A stretch of DNA of 64,000 nt, from NCBI GenBank assembly GCA_036250195.1, contig JAVHZZ010000003.1:53869521-53933520 (forward strand). The letters are read 5' to 3'. Under the pieces are notes generated by a model. That model was not told the DNA's origin. It was given only the letters and a program-made list of their open reading frames with translations, and did no database searches. This document shows, piece after piece, positions 47,497 to 58,591 of this stretch. A program made the position numbers and the translations under genes. The number at the start of each line of letters is the position of its first letter. Position 1 is the first letter of the stretch. Source of the stretch: Mixophyes australis (taxonomy: Eukaryota > Chordata > Amphibia > Anura > Limnodynastidae).

Positions 47497-48530
47497 GTGG
47501 TCCTCTGTCCTGGTAGATCTCGTGCTGTGCTGTTTAGTTCTGTGCTGTGCTGTTTAGTTCTGTGCTGTGCTGTGCTGTGCTGTGCTGTGTTCTGCAGTAT
47601 CAGTCCAGTGGTGCTGTGTGCTGTGCTCTGTCCTTCTGAGGTCAGTGGTGCTGCTGGGTCCAGTGCTGTGTCCTGTTCAGTCCAGTGGTGCTGTGTCCTG
47701 TGCTCTGTGCTTCTAAGGGCATAGTTATTTCCCCAATATTCCCCTGTGTTTAAAAAAATGAAAAAAAGTTATTTAACAAAATACCAAAAACTAATTTAAT
47801 TTTTTTTAATTACCACAAAATTTGCACAACCAATCCTGCAGTATAAGCCCATTGGTACTGCAATATTACCAAGTTCACACATTCAGCAGTAAAAGTCCAG
47901 TGGTACTGCAATATTACAAAGTTCACACATTCTGCAGTATCAGTCCAGTGGTGCTGTGTCCTGTGCTCTGTCCTGCTGAGTTCCGTAGTGCTGCTGGGTC
48001 CTGTGCCGTGTCCTGTTCAGTCCAGTGGTGCTGTGTCCTGTGCTCTGTGCTTCTAAGGGCATAGTTATTTCCCCATTATTCCCAAGTTTTTAAAAAATAA
48101 AAAAAAAGTTAAAAAAAAATTACAATTAAAAATTAAAAAAAATATATATATAATTATAACCAAATTTGCAAAACCAATCCAGCAGTATAAGTCCATTGGT
48201 ACTGCAATATTACAAAGTTCACACATTCTGCAGTATCAGTCCAGTGGTGCTGTGTCCTGTGCTCTGTCCTGCTGAGTTCCGTAGTGCTGCTGGGTCCTGT
48301 GCCGTGTCCTGTTCAGTCCAGTGGTGCTGTGTCCTGTGCTCTGTGCTTCTAAGGGCATAGTTATTTCCCCATTATTCCCAAGTTTTTAAAAAATAAAAAA
48401 AAAGTAAAAAAAAATAAAAAATTTAAAAAAAAAAAAAAATATATAATAATTATAACCAAATTTGCAAAACCAATCCAGCAGTATAAGTCCATTGGTACTG
48501 CAATATTACCAAGTTCACACATTCTGCAGT
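47497..48530. repeat. Tandem ~300-340-bp repeats in the 5' part of the hAT
   Basis: The phrase CTTCTAAGGGCATAGTTATT occurs at about 47710, 48051 and 48347. Each unit contains a CAGTCCAGTGGTGCTGTGTC block and an A-rich segment. The units precede the ORF and may be promoter-bearing repeats, which is inference only. Confidence 0.8.
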
Positions 48531-48547
48531 ATCTTGTGCTACATATA

Positions 48548-49261
48548 ATGGAGACCAAAAATTTGGAGGATAAAGTAGGGAAAGATCAAGACCCACTTCC
48601 TCCTAATGCTGAAGCTGCTGCCACTAGTCATGACATAGACGATGAAATGCCATCAACGTCGTCTGGCAAGCACGATGCCCAATCTCCTAGTACAGGGCAT
48701 GTAAAATCCAAAAAGCCCAAGTTCTCAAAAAACAGCAAAAAGAGAAACTTAAAATCATCTGCGGAGAAACGTAAAGTTGGCAATATGCCAATTACGACAC
48801 GTAGTGGCAAGGAACGGCTTAGGCCCTGGCCCGTGTTCATGACTAGTGGTCCAGCTTCACCCAAGGATCTAAGCCCTCCTTCCCCCCCCTACAAAAAATT
48901 TAAGAGAGTTATGCTGTCAGCAACAACAACAAAACAGCAAAGAACTCTGCCTTCTAAACAGATGACATCACAAATCCCCAAGGCGAGTCCAAGGGTGTTG
49001 TTGGTTGTGAACCCTGACCTTCCCATCACTGTACGGGACGAGGTGACTCCATCCAGCATTTGCAGCAAGCCCTCTGCATATGCTGGAAGGATCACCCACA
49101 GTCCAGTTACAGATTTGGCTAATGAAGGTGTGAATGTTGTACACTGGGAGGAGGATATTGATGTAGCTGGCGCTGAGGAGGATGTTGATGATTATGATGC
49201 AGACAGATACCAAATTGCCTTTCTCAATTTCTATTTATATTCTAGATTATATAACGGCTGA
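48548..49261 (+). CDS. 237-aa ORF of unknown function inside the hAT
   Basis: The first in-frame ATG is at 48548, right after the 5' repeats. I do not recognise a domain. The protein begins METKNLEDKVGKD and is rich in Ser, Pro, Lys and Asp. A strongly basic stretch (about residues 54-78, KKPKFSKNSKKRNLK) looks like a nuclear localisation signal, and an acidic segment (about 200-222, EEDIDV...EEDVDDYDAD) precedes the end. There is no BED zinc finger and no catalytic residue. It may be an accessory protein, or the N-terminal exon of a transposase whose core has been deleted between here and 49621. Being open over 237 codons in a non-repetitive stretch argues for past selection. Confidence 0.5.
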   Translation: METKNLEDKVGKDQDPLPPNAEAAATSHDIDDEMPSTSSGKHDAQSPSTGHVKSKKPKFSKNSKKRNLKSSAEKRKVGNMPITTRSGKERLRPWPVFMTSGPASPKDLSPPSPPYKKFKRVMLSATTTKQQRTLPSKQMTSQIPKASPRVLLVVNPDLPITVRDEVTPSSICSKPSAYAGRITHSPVTDLANEGVNVVHWEEDIDVAGAEEDVDDYDADRYQIAFLNFYLYSRLYNG

Positions 49262-49620
49262 AAAGTTTTCTGTTTTACTCCTAGTGGAGAGGGGATCTGA
49301 TGCAGACAGATACCAAACTGCCTTTGTCCATTTCTTTGTATATTTGAATTTCTAGTTCTACAGTCTATGCAGGCTGCTTTATTTATATTCAACTACAAGT
49401 GTAGGGCGGGGGGGGGGGGGGGGGGGCATAGATAGCCACCAAAGTAACGTGGTCCATTTAATTTCACTTTCTTGCTCCTCAGTCTGTGCAGCCTGCTTTT
49501 TTTATCTTCAAAGTGTTTATATTTACAAGCCTTGCAATCTAAATTAACTAGAGGTAGTGACGTGGTAGAACTCCAAAAGGCAGTTTGGAAGCCCCTGTAC
49601 AAACTGGCTCTATTTTTTAA
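49262..49620. other. Interior of the hAT, no gene
   Basis: Contains two GATGCAGACAGATACCAAA repeats (49193 and 49298) and a 20-nt G run (about 49407-49427). The transposase core expected here is absent. Confidence 0.5.
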
Positions 49621-49914
49621 CTGAGTTGTCCCCCCTCCAGTGTGTACTCGGAAAGAGTTTTTAGTGCAGCGGGGAACCTGGTCAGTGAGCGGCGAAGGAG
49701 GTTGCTTCCTCAGAACGTTGAAAAAATGATGTTTATAAAAATGAATAATCAATTCCTCAATGAAGTACAGCACTGCCCTCCAGACAGTACAGAGGGACCT
49801 GTGGTTGTGGAGTCCAGCGGGGACGAATTGATAATGTGTGATGAGGAGGAAGTACACACTGTAGGGGGAGAGGAATCAGAGGTTGAGGATGAGGACGACA
49901 TCTTGCCTCAGTAG
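49621..49914 (+). pseudogene. hAT transposase C-terminal dimerisation domain (orphan exon)
   Basis: An open frame after the stop at 49618 reads LSCPPSSVYSERVFSAAGNL, then VSERRRRLLPQNVEKMMFIK and an acidic tail. This is the hallmark C-terminal block of hAT transposases, the part that mediates dimer formation. No ATG starts it, and RNase-H core residues are not present upstream, so alone it is not an enzyme. The closest relatives in the window are the minus-strand exons at 17842 and 16140. Confidence 0.8.
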
Positions 49915-49970
49915 AGCCTGTTTAGTCTGTACAGGGAGAGATGAATAGCTTTTTTGGTGTGGGGGCCCAA

Positions 49971-50032
49971 ACAAACCAATCATTTCAGCCAAAGTTGTTT
50001 GGTAGGCCCTGTCGCTGAAATGATTGGTTTGT
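49971..50032 (+). other. Stem-loop in the hAT 3' region, covarying copy
   Basis: Arms ACAAACCAATCATTTCAGC and GCTGAAATGATTGGTTTGT are perfect complements around a roughly 24-nt loop. Relative to the stems at 15986 and 16761, two base pairs differ and both arms changed together, so pairing is retained. It follows the transposase stop by about 60 nt. Confidence 0.7.
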
Positions 50033-50217
50033 TAAAGTGTGCATGTCCTATTTCAACAACATAAGGGTGGGTGTGAGGGCCCAAGGACAATTCCATCTTG
50101 GACCTTTTTTTTTTGCATTATATGACCAATCAACAGTCGTTTGCCATGTTCAAAAAGTAAAACCAAATTTAAAAAAAATCAAGAAATTAAACCAAAAGTA
50201 AAATGCCGTGTCATAAT

Positions 50218-51540
50218 TTAAAACAAGAGGTATTGACGTGCTCTAAAACTACTGTATTGTTGTTTATATTTTATAAACACTACACTTGAAAGCTTGAGTC
50301 TTTCAATAAAAAAGTAACTGTCCATTGCACGAATATTTGCAACAGGGACAATTTTAGGGTTAAGAAAGTCAACTAATAACACTTCGACGCTGTCTGTCTT
50401 TATAAACACTACACTTGGAAGTTGGAGGAGGTATTGTGGCCCCGGCACCAAATTTACTACCGGGGCCACTCCCCTGTGCAGTCCATATTTAGGTGTATCA
50501 GATATTAAACAACGGTGACAGTTGATGCCCAATTTTTTAATTATATTGTGGCCTCGGTACCAAATTGTGTACCGGGGCCACCACACTACGCAGTCCATAC
50601 CCTTTTTTGGTGGAATTCTGACACGTGGAGGGTTTTTTAATTATATTGTGGCCTCGGTACCAAATTGTGTACCGGGGCCACCACACTACGCAGTCCAGAT
50701 ACTTGTTTGGTGGAATTCAGACCAGTTGAGGGTTTTATTATTATATTGTGGGGACCACTCTATCTATACCACACTACAACTCTATACCACTCTATTTAAT
50801 ACTTTAATTCTATTTAATACTTTAATTCTATGTAATACTTTAATTCTATTTCATACTTTAATTCTATTACTAATTACCATAAAGAGGAACTGCCGCTTCT
50901 ATTTAATACTTTAATTCTATTAGTAGTTACCATAAAGAGGAACAAAATAAACCAATTTTACCAAAAGTATAATATGACTTAGACTTACAAACACTACACT
51001 TGAAAGATGGTGCCTTTAAATGAAAAAGTCAGTCTTCATTGCACGACTATGTGCAACAGGGACAGTTTTTGGGTTTACAAAGTCAACCAATAACACTTCG
51101 ACCCTGTCTGTCTTTAACATACTTGATGGGATCTCAATGACGAATTGTCTGTACCATGTTTGGAGGAGGTATTGTGGCTCCGGTATCAAATTGGGTACCG
51201 GGGCCACCCCACTACGCAGTCCAGATACTTGTTTGGTGGAATTCAGACCAGTTGAGGGTGTATTTATTTTATTGTGGCCCCGGCACCAAATTTACTACCG
51301 GGGCCACTCCACTGTGCAGTCCATATTTAGGTGTATCATATATTAAACAACGGTGACAGTTGATGCCCAATTTTTTAATTATATTGTGGCCTCGGTACCA
51401 AATTGTGTACCGGGGCCACCACACTACGCAGTCCATACCCTTTTTTGGTGGAATTCTGACACGTGGAGGGTTTTTTAATTATATTGTGGCCTCGGTACCA
51501 AATTGTGTACCGGGGCCACCACACTACGCAGTCAAGATAG
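50218..51540. repeat. 838-bp tandem duplication with nested ~100-bp units
   Basis: The phrase TTGATGCCCAATTTTTTAAT occurs at 50523 and 51361, with matching flanks on both sides. Within are units with GGTACCAAATTGTGTACC-like inverted motifs and CCACACTACGCAGTCC. Frames here (65-130 codons) repeat PRYQIVYRGHH-like text and look non-coding. Confidence 0.8.
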
Positions 51541-51729
51541 ATAGATGCGTATCATAGATAAAGTACATTCAGTGGTGTGGGGCAAATTGAAAAATATTCA
51601 AAATGCACTGACATTATCAAAAACAAGAGGTTGTCACACGCTAAAACTCCAACATGTATATGATGGAGAGGATGGAGAAGCAGCCGTATGTGTAGTGTAA
51701 TGCAGACCTGTTGAAGGTTTTTTATATAT

Positions 51730-52780
51730 TTTATTGTGGTGCCCAGTGCCCACTCCTCTAGGCAGTCCAGGTACATTTATTGGTGCGAATCATAAAAGTT
51801 CAGGGTTTTTAATATATATTGTGGTGACCCACTCCTCTACGCAGTCCAGGTACATTTATTGGTGCGATTCATAAAAGTTCAGGGTTTTTAATATATTGTG
51901 GTGACCCACTCCTCTACGCAGTCCAGGTACATTTATTGGTGCGATTCATAAAAGTTCAGGGTTTTTAAGATATTGTGGTGACCCACTCCTCTACGCAGTC
52001 CAGGTACATTTATTGGTGCGATTCATAAAAGTTCAGGGTTTTTAAGATATTGTGGTGACCCACTCCTCTACGCAGTCCAGGTACATTTATTGGTGCGATT
52101 CATAAAAGTTCAGGGTTTTTAAGATATTGTGGTGACCCACTCCTCTACGCAGTCCAGGTACATTTATTGGTGCGATTCATAAAAGTTCAGGGTTTTTAAG
52201 ATATTGTGGTGACCCACTCCTCTACGCAGTCCAGGTACATTTATTGGTGCGATTCATAAAAGTTCAGGGTTTTTAAGATATTGTGGTGACCCACTCCTCT
52301 ACGCAGTCCAGGTACATTTATTGGTGCGAATCATAAAAGTTCAGGGTTTTTAATATATATTGTGGTGACCCACTCCTCTACGCAGTCCAGGTACATTTAT
52401 TGGTGCGATTCATAAAAGTTCAGGGTTTTTAATATATTGTGGTGACCCACTCCTCTACGCAGTCCAGGTACATTTATTGGTGCGATTCATAAAAGTTCAG
52501 GGTTTTTAAGATATTGTGGTGACCCACTCCTCTACGCAGTCCAGGTACATTTATTGGTGCGATTCATAAAAGTTCAGGGTTTTTAAGATATTGTGGTGAC
52601 CCACTCCTCTACGCAGTCCAGGTACATTTATTGGTGCGATTCATAAAAGTTCAGGGTTTTTAATATATATTGTGGTGACCCACTCCTCTACGCAGTCCAG
52701 GTACATTTATTGGTGCAAATCATAAAAGTTCAGGGTTTTTAATATATATTGTGGTGACCCACTCCTCTACGCAGTCCAGA
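51730..52780. repeat. 77-bp minisatellite in the 3' part of the hAT
   Basis: About 13 units of ATTGTGGTGACCCACTCCTC...GTACATTTATTGGTGCG...AAAGTTCAGGG, period 77 bp (e.g. 51972 to 52049). Units are nearly identical, with variation AAT/ATT before CATAAAAG and GAT/ATAT at the junction, indicating recent amplification. There are no spacers of unique sequence. Confidence 0.9.
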
Positions 52781-53102
52781 AACATACCTTGTTGCAACGT
52801 TTTGGACTAATAACTATATTGTGAGGTGTTCAGAATACACTGTAAATTAGTGGAAATGCTTGTTATTGAATGTTATTGAGGTTAATAATAGCCTAGGAGT
52901 GAAAATAAGCCCAAAAACTTGATTTTTAAACTTTTTATGTTTTTTTCAAAAAAAATCCGAATCCAAAACCTTAAATCCGAACCGAGACCTTTCGTCAAGT
53001 GTTTTGCGAGACAAATCCGAACCCCAAAAATAACGAAAATCCGGATCCAAAACACAAAACACGAGACCTCAAAAGTCGCCGGTGCACATCCCTAATTAGT
53101 AA

Positions 53103-53600
53103 CATAGCTAGCAAAGAAAATCAACTTATCAGCTACATTGAAAATGGATTATAGTCTGTCTTGAAATCTTTTAATTGGCTATCTCAGCTGACGCAGTTTA
53201 GTACTGTTCAACAAGCAAGGAGGTGGAGTTGACAACTGCTTCACGGGGATGGTTGTAATGTGCTATTTTATCATAAACTCTTGCTAGTGATTCACTGTCC
53301 ATAATATGCTGCACATATTCTAAGAATACTCTTTTATTATGTGCAGGAAATAATTAAAAAGAATTTAAGTATAAAGTAAATAAGTAAATGTTATATCATT
53401 CTCATTCAATAAATCCATTTAATTTAATTGGTAAACTTTTTCGCAAATGTAACTCTATTTTTACCGCTGCTGTATAGTTCCTTAGCTTCCAGTATCAATA
53501 CTGTTATTTCTCCTTAGATTTAGAAATAAATAGATAGAGGACACGCAATTCCGACAACATGGATGGAAAAATAAGAATATAGGGATTTGCATCTTGGGAG
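53103..53600. other. No gene identified
   Basis: AT-rich stretch between the hAT and the L2 LINE. Confidence 0.4.
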
Positions 53601-54572
53601 CAAGAAAAAGCTCCTGCTAGATGGAAAGAGAGGGTCAAGGGCAAAAATACTTCTGCTGACATACAAGGCCATCAACTAAACTGCACCAATGTCTCCTCAC
53701 TTGTCTCAAACTATCTGCCAACTCGACACTTCTGTTCTGCACAATATCTGCGTCTCGCATCCTCTCTCATTACATGCTCCCATTCCTGGTTACAGAACTT
53801 TTTTTCATGCTGCACCCACTTTGTTGAATTCCCTCCCTCACACAATAAGGCTTTCCCCTTCTCTTCAAATCTTCAAGCGTTCTCTGAAACCCACCTCTTC
53901 AGGCAAGCTTATAATATTCCTCAACTATCCTCTTAATCTCCCTAGGTTACTCTATTACCACCCTTTTCACAGTTCACACAAGACAACAAGCCTCTGAACA
54001 GGGGCGAATCTAGAAAAATGCTGTACCCGGGGCGAGATAGGGGGAGGCGATTTAGGCCCTGCCCCTTTCTAACATCTTAGGCTGCTGACGGCTGCACACT
54101 ATGTGCAGGTCCGTCCAGCCATGACAGGCAGTGACAGTGTGCTGCCTGGCTGCTCTGATTGTGTTTTAAACACAGTCAGAGCAGCCGGGCAGCACACTGT
54201 CCCTGCCTGTCACGGCTGGACGGACCTGCGCATACTGTGCAGCCGTCGGCAGCAAATGTCTGCTAGGGGGGGCGATCGCCCCGATCGCCCCCCCCCCCCT
54301 GGATCCGCCACTGCCTCTGAACTCCTGACACATGGCCCACTAGGCATGCATTAACTCTACATTCTGGCTGGGCCAATATGCAGTGTTTGGAACTTAACCT
54401 CATCTATCAGACTCCCATTGTACTATAGATCGTAAGCTTGTGAGCAAGGCCCTCTTGCTTCTTTGTCTGTATTGCCCAGTATTGTTTTATTACTGTGTTT
54501 GTTCCCAATTGTAAAACGCTGCAGAATTTGCTGGCTCTATATAAATAAATGTTGATGATGAAGAAAAGCATT
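53600..54572 (+). pseudogene. L2-type LINE, 3' end of ORF2 plus tail, split by a hAT MITE
   Basis: Frames give LLLTYKAIN (about 53655) and then GYRTFFHAAPTLLNSLPHTI and LQIFKRSLK, the conserved C-terminal end of L2-type ORF2. A 315-bp palindromic MITE is inserted at 53999. The tail resumes with TCGTAAGCTTGTGAGCAAGG, GTTCCCAATTGTAAAACGC, GGCTCTATATAAATAAATG and GATGATGA. 5'-truncated. The opposite-strand copy is at 42893. Confidence 0.8.
53999..54313. mobile_element. Palindromic hAT MITE (315 bp)
   Basis: Ends CAGGGGCGAATCTAG and CTGGATCCGCCACTG, inside perfect octamers CCTCTGAA (53991-53998, 54314-54321). The interior is a GC-rich palindrome centred near 54170 (TTTTAAA) with arms of about 70 bp such as GGTCCGTCCAGCCATGACAG and its complement. 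A transcript would make a long hairpin. No coding capacity. Confidence 0.85.
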
Positions 54573-54990
54573 TATAAAAAGGAATATAAAAAATAACTGC
54601 ATGGTTTATTTTTTAGCATAAAGGGATGTATTAATTTAAGGGTCAGAACCCTTCCATATGCTTTATTAAAGGCACAACAGGTTATTGAGTGCTGCTTTTT
54701 ATAACTTTTGCACCACCCAAAACCTTTTTTTACTTTCATAAACATAAATGCAAATATATATAAACATAAAACAATCTAATATAAAATTTTATAACAGTGA
54801 TATCACATTAGGAAACAATGGACTAAATATTTATTTTAGATTTTTGTATTGCTATTGTCATCATCGTTTGTTGACCTTTATAGCATATATGGGGATTACA
54901 TAGTACAGTACTCACACTGGGTCTTGAACATTTAACAAAATGAATTTAACCTAATGTGTCACCAATTAGACTCTGACAGTGATGACTAAA
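54573..54990. other. No gene identified
   Basis: AT-rich, short frames. Confidence 0.4.
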
Positions 54991-54991
54991 G

Positions 54992-55355
54992 CAATCATCA
55001 TCATCATCATCATCATCATTTATTTATATAGCGCCACTGAGTCCGCAGCGCTGTACAGAGAACTCATTCACATCAGTCCCTGCCCCATTGGAGCTTACAG
55101 TCTAAATTCCCTAACATACACACACAGACAGACATAGAGAGAGAGACTAGGGTCAATATATTTTTGTTTGATAGCAGCCAATTAACCTACCAGTTTGTTT
55201 TTAGAGTATGGGAGGAAACCGGAGCACCCAGAGGAAACCCATGCAAACACGGGGAGAACATACAAACTCCACACAGATAAGGCCATGATTGGGAATTGAA
55301 CTCATGACCCCAGCGCTGTGAGGCAGATGTGCTAACCACTTTGCCACCGTGCTGC
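54992..55355 (-). mobile_element. tRNA-derived SINE, near full length
   Basis: Minus-strand head GGCAGCACGGTGGCAAAGTGG, body, and tail with CGCTGCGGACTCAGTGGCGC, TATATAAATAAATGATGATG and about eight GAT units. One of the best preserved copies. Confidence 0.8.
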
Positions 55356-57690
55356 CAATTTGCTGTCAAATTGCTGTCAAATTGCAATGGCAATTTGACT
55401 AATTCTACTCACTGCTCAAGCGTCTGCAAACATAACCGGGTGAACAATATATGACTCCACCACTGTTTATCCATGTTTTATTTACTCACATGAACCTTCG
55501 TTGTTGGCATTTCATGATTTCATTGTCTCTGAGTTTTCTCTCAAATCACTGCTTATTTTCTCCCCACATTACATAGTGTACCATCAACTTCAATCTTGAT
55601 TTCATTTTCATCATCAGCAGCAGCATTCTTTTGCTCTTGACTTCCATCTATACAGTATCTGTCCATCATCGTCATCATCATCACCACTGTTCCCACCACG
55701 CATATTTGGTATGAGACATGAGGTATCTATCCCAAACACAGGGTAGCAACAATGTTTGAGCCATTGTCAGTGGGTAATTATCTGCAAAAGAACTGACCTA
55801 TTTAACAATTTTTGACAGCAAACGTATCAGCAACTGTATCCAACTTCTGATCCAAGCGAAAGCCTTCTATTGCCAACGGTCATAGTTGCTCTAAAACACA
55901 TCGGTTGTGGCATGAACTTGCTTATGAAGTGACTTTTATTGCCCTAAATAGTTAATCACATCGAAGTACAAAGTGGATAATGCATTACTGGAAAAATAAT
56001 GTTGACAAGACAAGGTATTTACCATCGTTTGGCACATGGCATCAGTTTGTGAAGAGACAAAAAAACAGACATGCGTGCCATCTTTTCTACAGAGATAGTT
56101 TTGGCTAATTGGACATTCAAAGGTGTACTTGTTTTCCTATGTTTCAGTAATTACAACAATGATGGTGGATTGGTTGATATGGCTAGTTTGGAATTTTTCA
56201 ATCAATCGGAAAGACTAACTGATTATTACTAAGAGCTTATGATTTGCATTTCAGAATACTGATCAGATCCATTGTCATTGTTAGAAAACCTGATAATGTC
56301 ACTTAAATCCACATTGGTAATGACCTTCTGGATAATGCCTGTCTTTTAATTGGTGTCTTGGATGAATTCCTGGAGCTTTTTGAAAGATTGGAGCTGACAA
56401 AGAATTGGCTGCCGTGACAATTAATTTTTCATTAAATTGCCATTTTTATTTCCCTGAAAATATGTATGTATATACAAATATATGTATATACAGGAAAGCC
56501 TTTGCTCCCCACATACACACATGTTACCCTATAAGTGAGGAAGATAGCGTTTGCTATTGAAATGTGTTGGATTGGACAGTTTGTCATGCCTACCCGTTGT
56601 CTGCATCTGTTTTCCCATCAGTATTATTGGCTAATTGTATGTTGATACCATATAATACAGATAATGTGTAAGTGACATTTTATTCCTTTTCATTTGGACT
56701 ATTACAAATGTGCTTGATTGAATGGAGGTTTTACTTCTTTCTTGGCAGCGGCTTCTGTTTCTAATTTTCAGCTACTGCCTGACATAGTATTTTTTTCCAT
56801 GATACAGTTGGTGGGGATGACCCATTGTTAATTTTTACACTGTATCACACTATAGTAAATCTTCATGATCTTCATCCAAATGATGATGAGCATTATGAGA
56901 CCGATCTTCCAACTGCTATGAATTTGCACACTTAAAGGGATTTTACTGCAATACAACATTTATTACATGTGTTTACAAGTAATAAAATATATTATGCTAA
57001 AATATTATCAAATTGTAGGTTGACAAATGTGTATTGTAGGTCGCTGCATTTGAGGTTTTTTTATACGTTGGAATCACCAACTGCGGTTGCCACTCTTCTC
57101 TATTAGTCTATTTTGTTTTGTTGAAGTTTTATTTTCTTATTGCAGAAGTACATACCTGTCAGCATAAGTAGAAAGTATATTGTGGTTTTATAATAAGTAA
57201 AGTCTTGGTATCTAGTCAAAACATTGTCTGTTGCAATTCATATATAATTTGAACCATAACAAAGGAAATGTTTCTGTCATCCAAAAAGATGATTTTATAA
57301 GACAGATAATTTTCTGTCGCAATAACAAAAATATTTATTCCAATTATCTAAGCCATGCCTATTGCAGTATTTATTTCAGTGACATATGCAGTTTCAAAGT
57401 CCGGTTGAACTGAAAAATAAATTGCTATTCATTGCAAAATATATATTAACATTAGACATTGAAATGCAAAGTGTGTACAAACTCTAAACAATAACAAATA
57501 TTTGCAGTGAACAGACAGTGCAGTAAGAGGAAGATGTTTAATTGGTAGAGGGGCGTAGAAATCAATATTCACTAAATAGACGACAAGATACATTTCTCCT
57601 TTCGGGTGTGATACATATATTCAACAGTTACATGATTGACATTTATATGGTACACGGTACAATATAGACAGGGTTGAAAAGTCGATAATA
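55356..57690. other. No gene identified; long stretch without recognised repeats
   Basis: Apart from small CAT-rich (55590-55690) and TA-rich (56460-56490) patches I recognise no repeat, and no frame looks like an exon. It may be unique DNA. Confidence 0.4.
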
Positions 57691-57694
57691 ATAA

Positions 57695-57905
57695 CATTGG
57701 CAGTATTCAAATGTAGACAGTATTATTAGGTTGACAAAAATAACCCTAACTCTAACCCTATCCCTAACCTTAACCCTATCCCTAACCCTAATCATAAAAT
57801 ACTGTCTACATTAGAATTGTCAACCTAATAATGCTGTCAATATTTGACTTGTCAACCTAATAATACTTCCGACATTTGAATTTTCAACCTAATGTTGTTG
57901 GCTTT
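57695..57905. repeat. Telomere-like (CCCTAA)n core bounded by inverted 30-bp units, locus 2
   Basis: CAAATGTAGACAGTATTATT plus AGGTTGACA (left) is the complement of TGTCAACCTAATAATGCTGT and following copies (right). Between them lie about nine CCCTAA/CCCTAT hexamers (57745-57795), closer to the vertebrate telomere repeat than at locus 1. The shared unit and core at 17045-17290 define a repeat family. Confidence 0.6.
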
Positions 57906-58591
57906 CTGAACATGGACTAAATGAATGTTTAGCTGTCGACGACATACCCTTTTATCATAGTACCAAAAACAATGAGAGTTAAGTTGTCTACATGCTACTT
58001 TTATAAGTTCCCAGTCATGTGATTATGGTTCCTATTTTGAATTTGGCTCATATTTCATTTGATTGATGTCAATTGCTCTGATTCTACTGGGGGCATTTTT
58101 TTATTTGACAAATTTTCCCTAAATAAGCACAAATTTACCTGGCGGACCTGTGGAAATTTGTAGGGATTTCAAAATATTGGATAGATCATTTTTATCAACT
58201 CTGATTACAATATTAAACATTTAAGGAATTAAAAAATTTGTGAATTCTGTGCCACCCAATGACAAACTTGGCTGACATTCCCCGATCCAAAGCTGTCATA
58301 TGTTCAGCAAACAGAACTTATTCGACTATATGAGGATAAATAAGGTAACTACTGTATGGATGCAATGTGTAACCCACCCATCACACATCCACTCTGCCTC
58401 GTTTGAACTTTTTCTACCAACAGTTTTGAATTTTAAGTTGTCTGTAGATAGATATCTGCAGAACATGCTGTGACTGCTATTTGAAAGGTACATGCTGACA
58501 TTATAGAAAGCATCTCACAGGGATAGGAAAAAGCACCAAACTATGATTATTTTGACCCCTTACTGTATAATTACAATTAATAAAACATATT
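57906..58591. other. No gene identified
   Basis: AT-rich, short frames. Confidence 0.4.

Larger units (their letters stand above)
47269..53094 (+). mobile_element. Large hAT transposon (5,826 bp) with perfect 8-bp target duplication
   Basis: Ends TAGGGATGAGCGC and GTGCACATCCCTA form an imperfect inverted repeat, flanked by perfect ATTAGTAA octamers (47261-47268, 53095-53102). The interior holds ~300-bp repeats (47497-48530), a 237-aa frame of unknown function (48548-49261), a transposase C-terminal exon (49621-49914), a stem-loop, an 838-bp tandem duplication and a 77-bp minisatellite. The catalytic core of the transposase is missing, so it is probably non-autonomous. The perfect duplication suggests relatively recent insertion. 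Confidence 0.85.

Noticed and set aside
48118..48440. Origin-like or matrix-attachment A/T tracts
   Set aside because: The A-rich runs are parts of the ~300-bp transposon repeats and nothing else supports such a role.
50522..51557. Frames of 65-130 codons with PRYQIVYRGHH repeats
   Set aside because: They fall in the duplicated non-coding 3' part of the hAT and contain repeat units rather than a protein domain.
51730..52780. Regular array that could suggest CRISPR
   Set aside because: Units are 77 bp with no unique spacers, and it lies inside a eukaryotic hAT transposon.
57745..57795. True telomere end
   Set aside because: Only about nine imperfect hexamers, internal position and flanking inverted units; a dispersed repeat explains it better.
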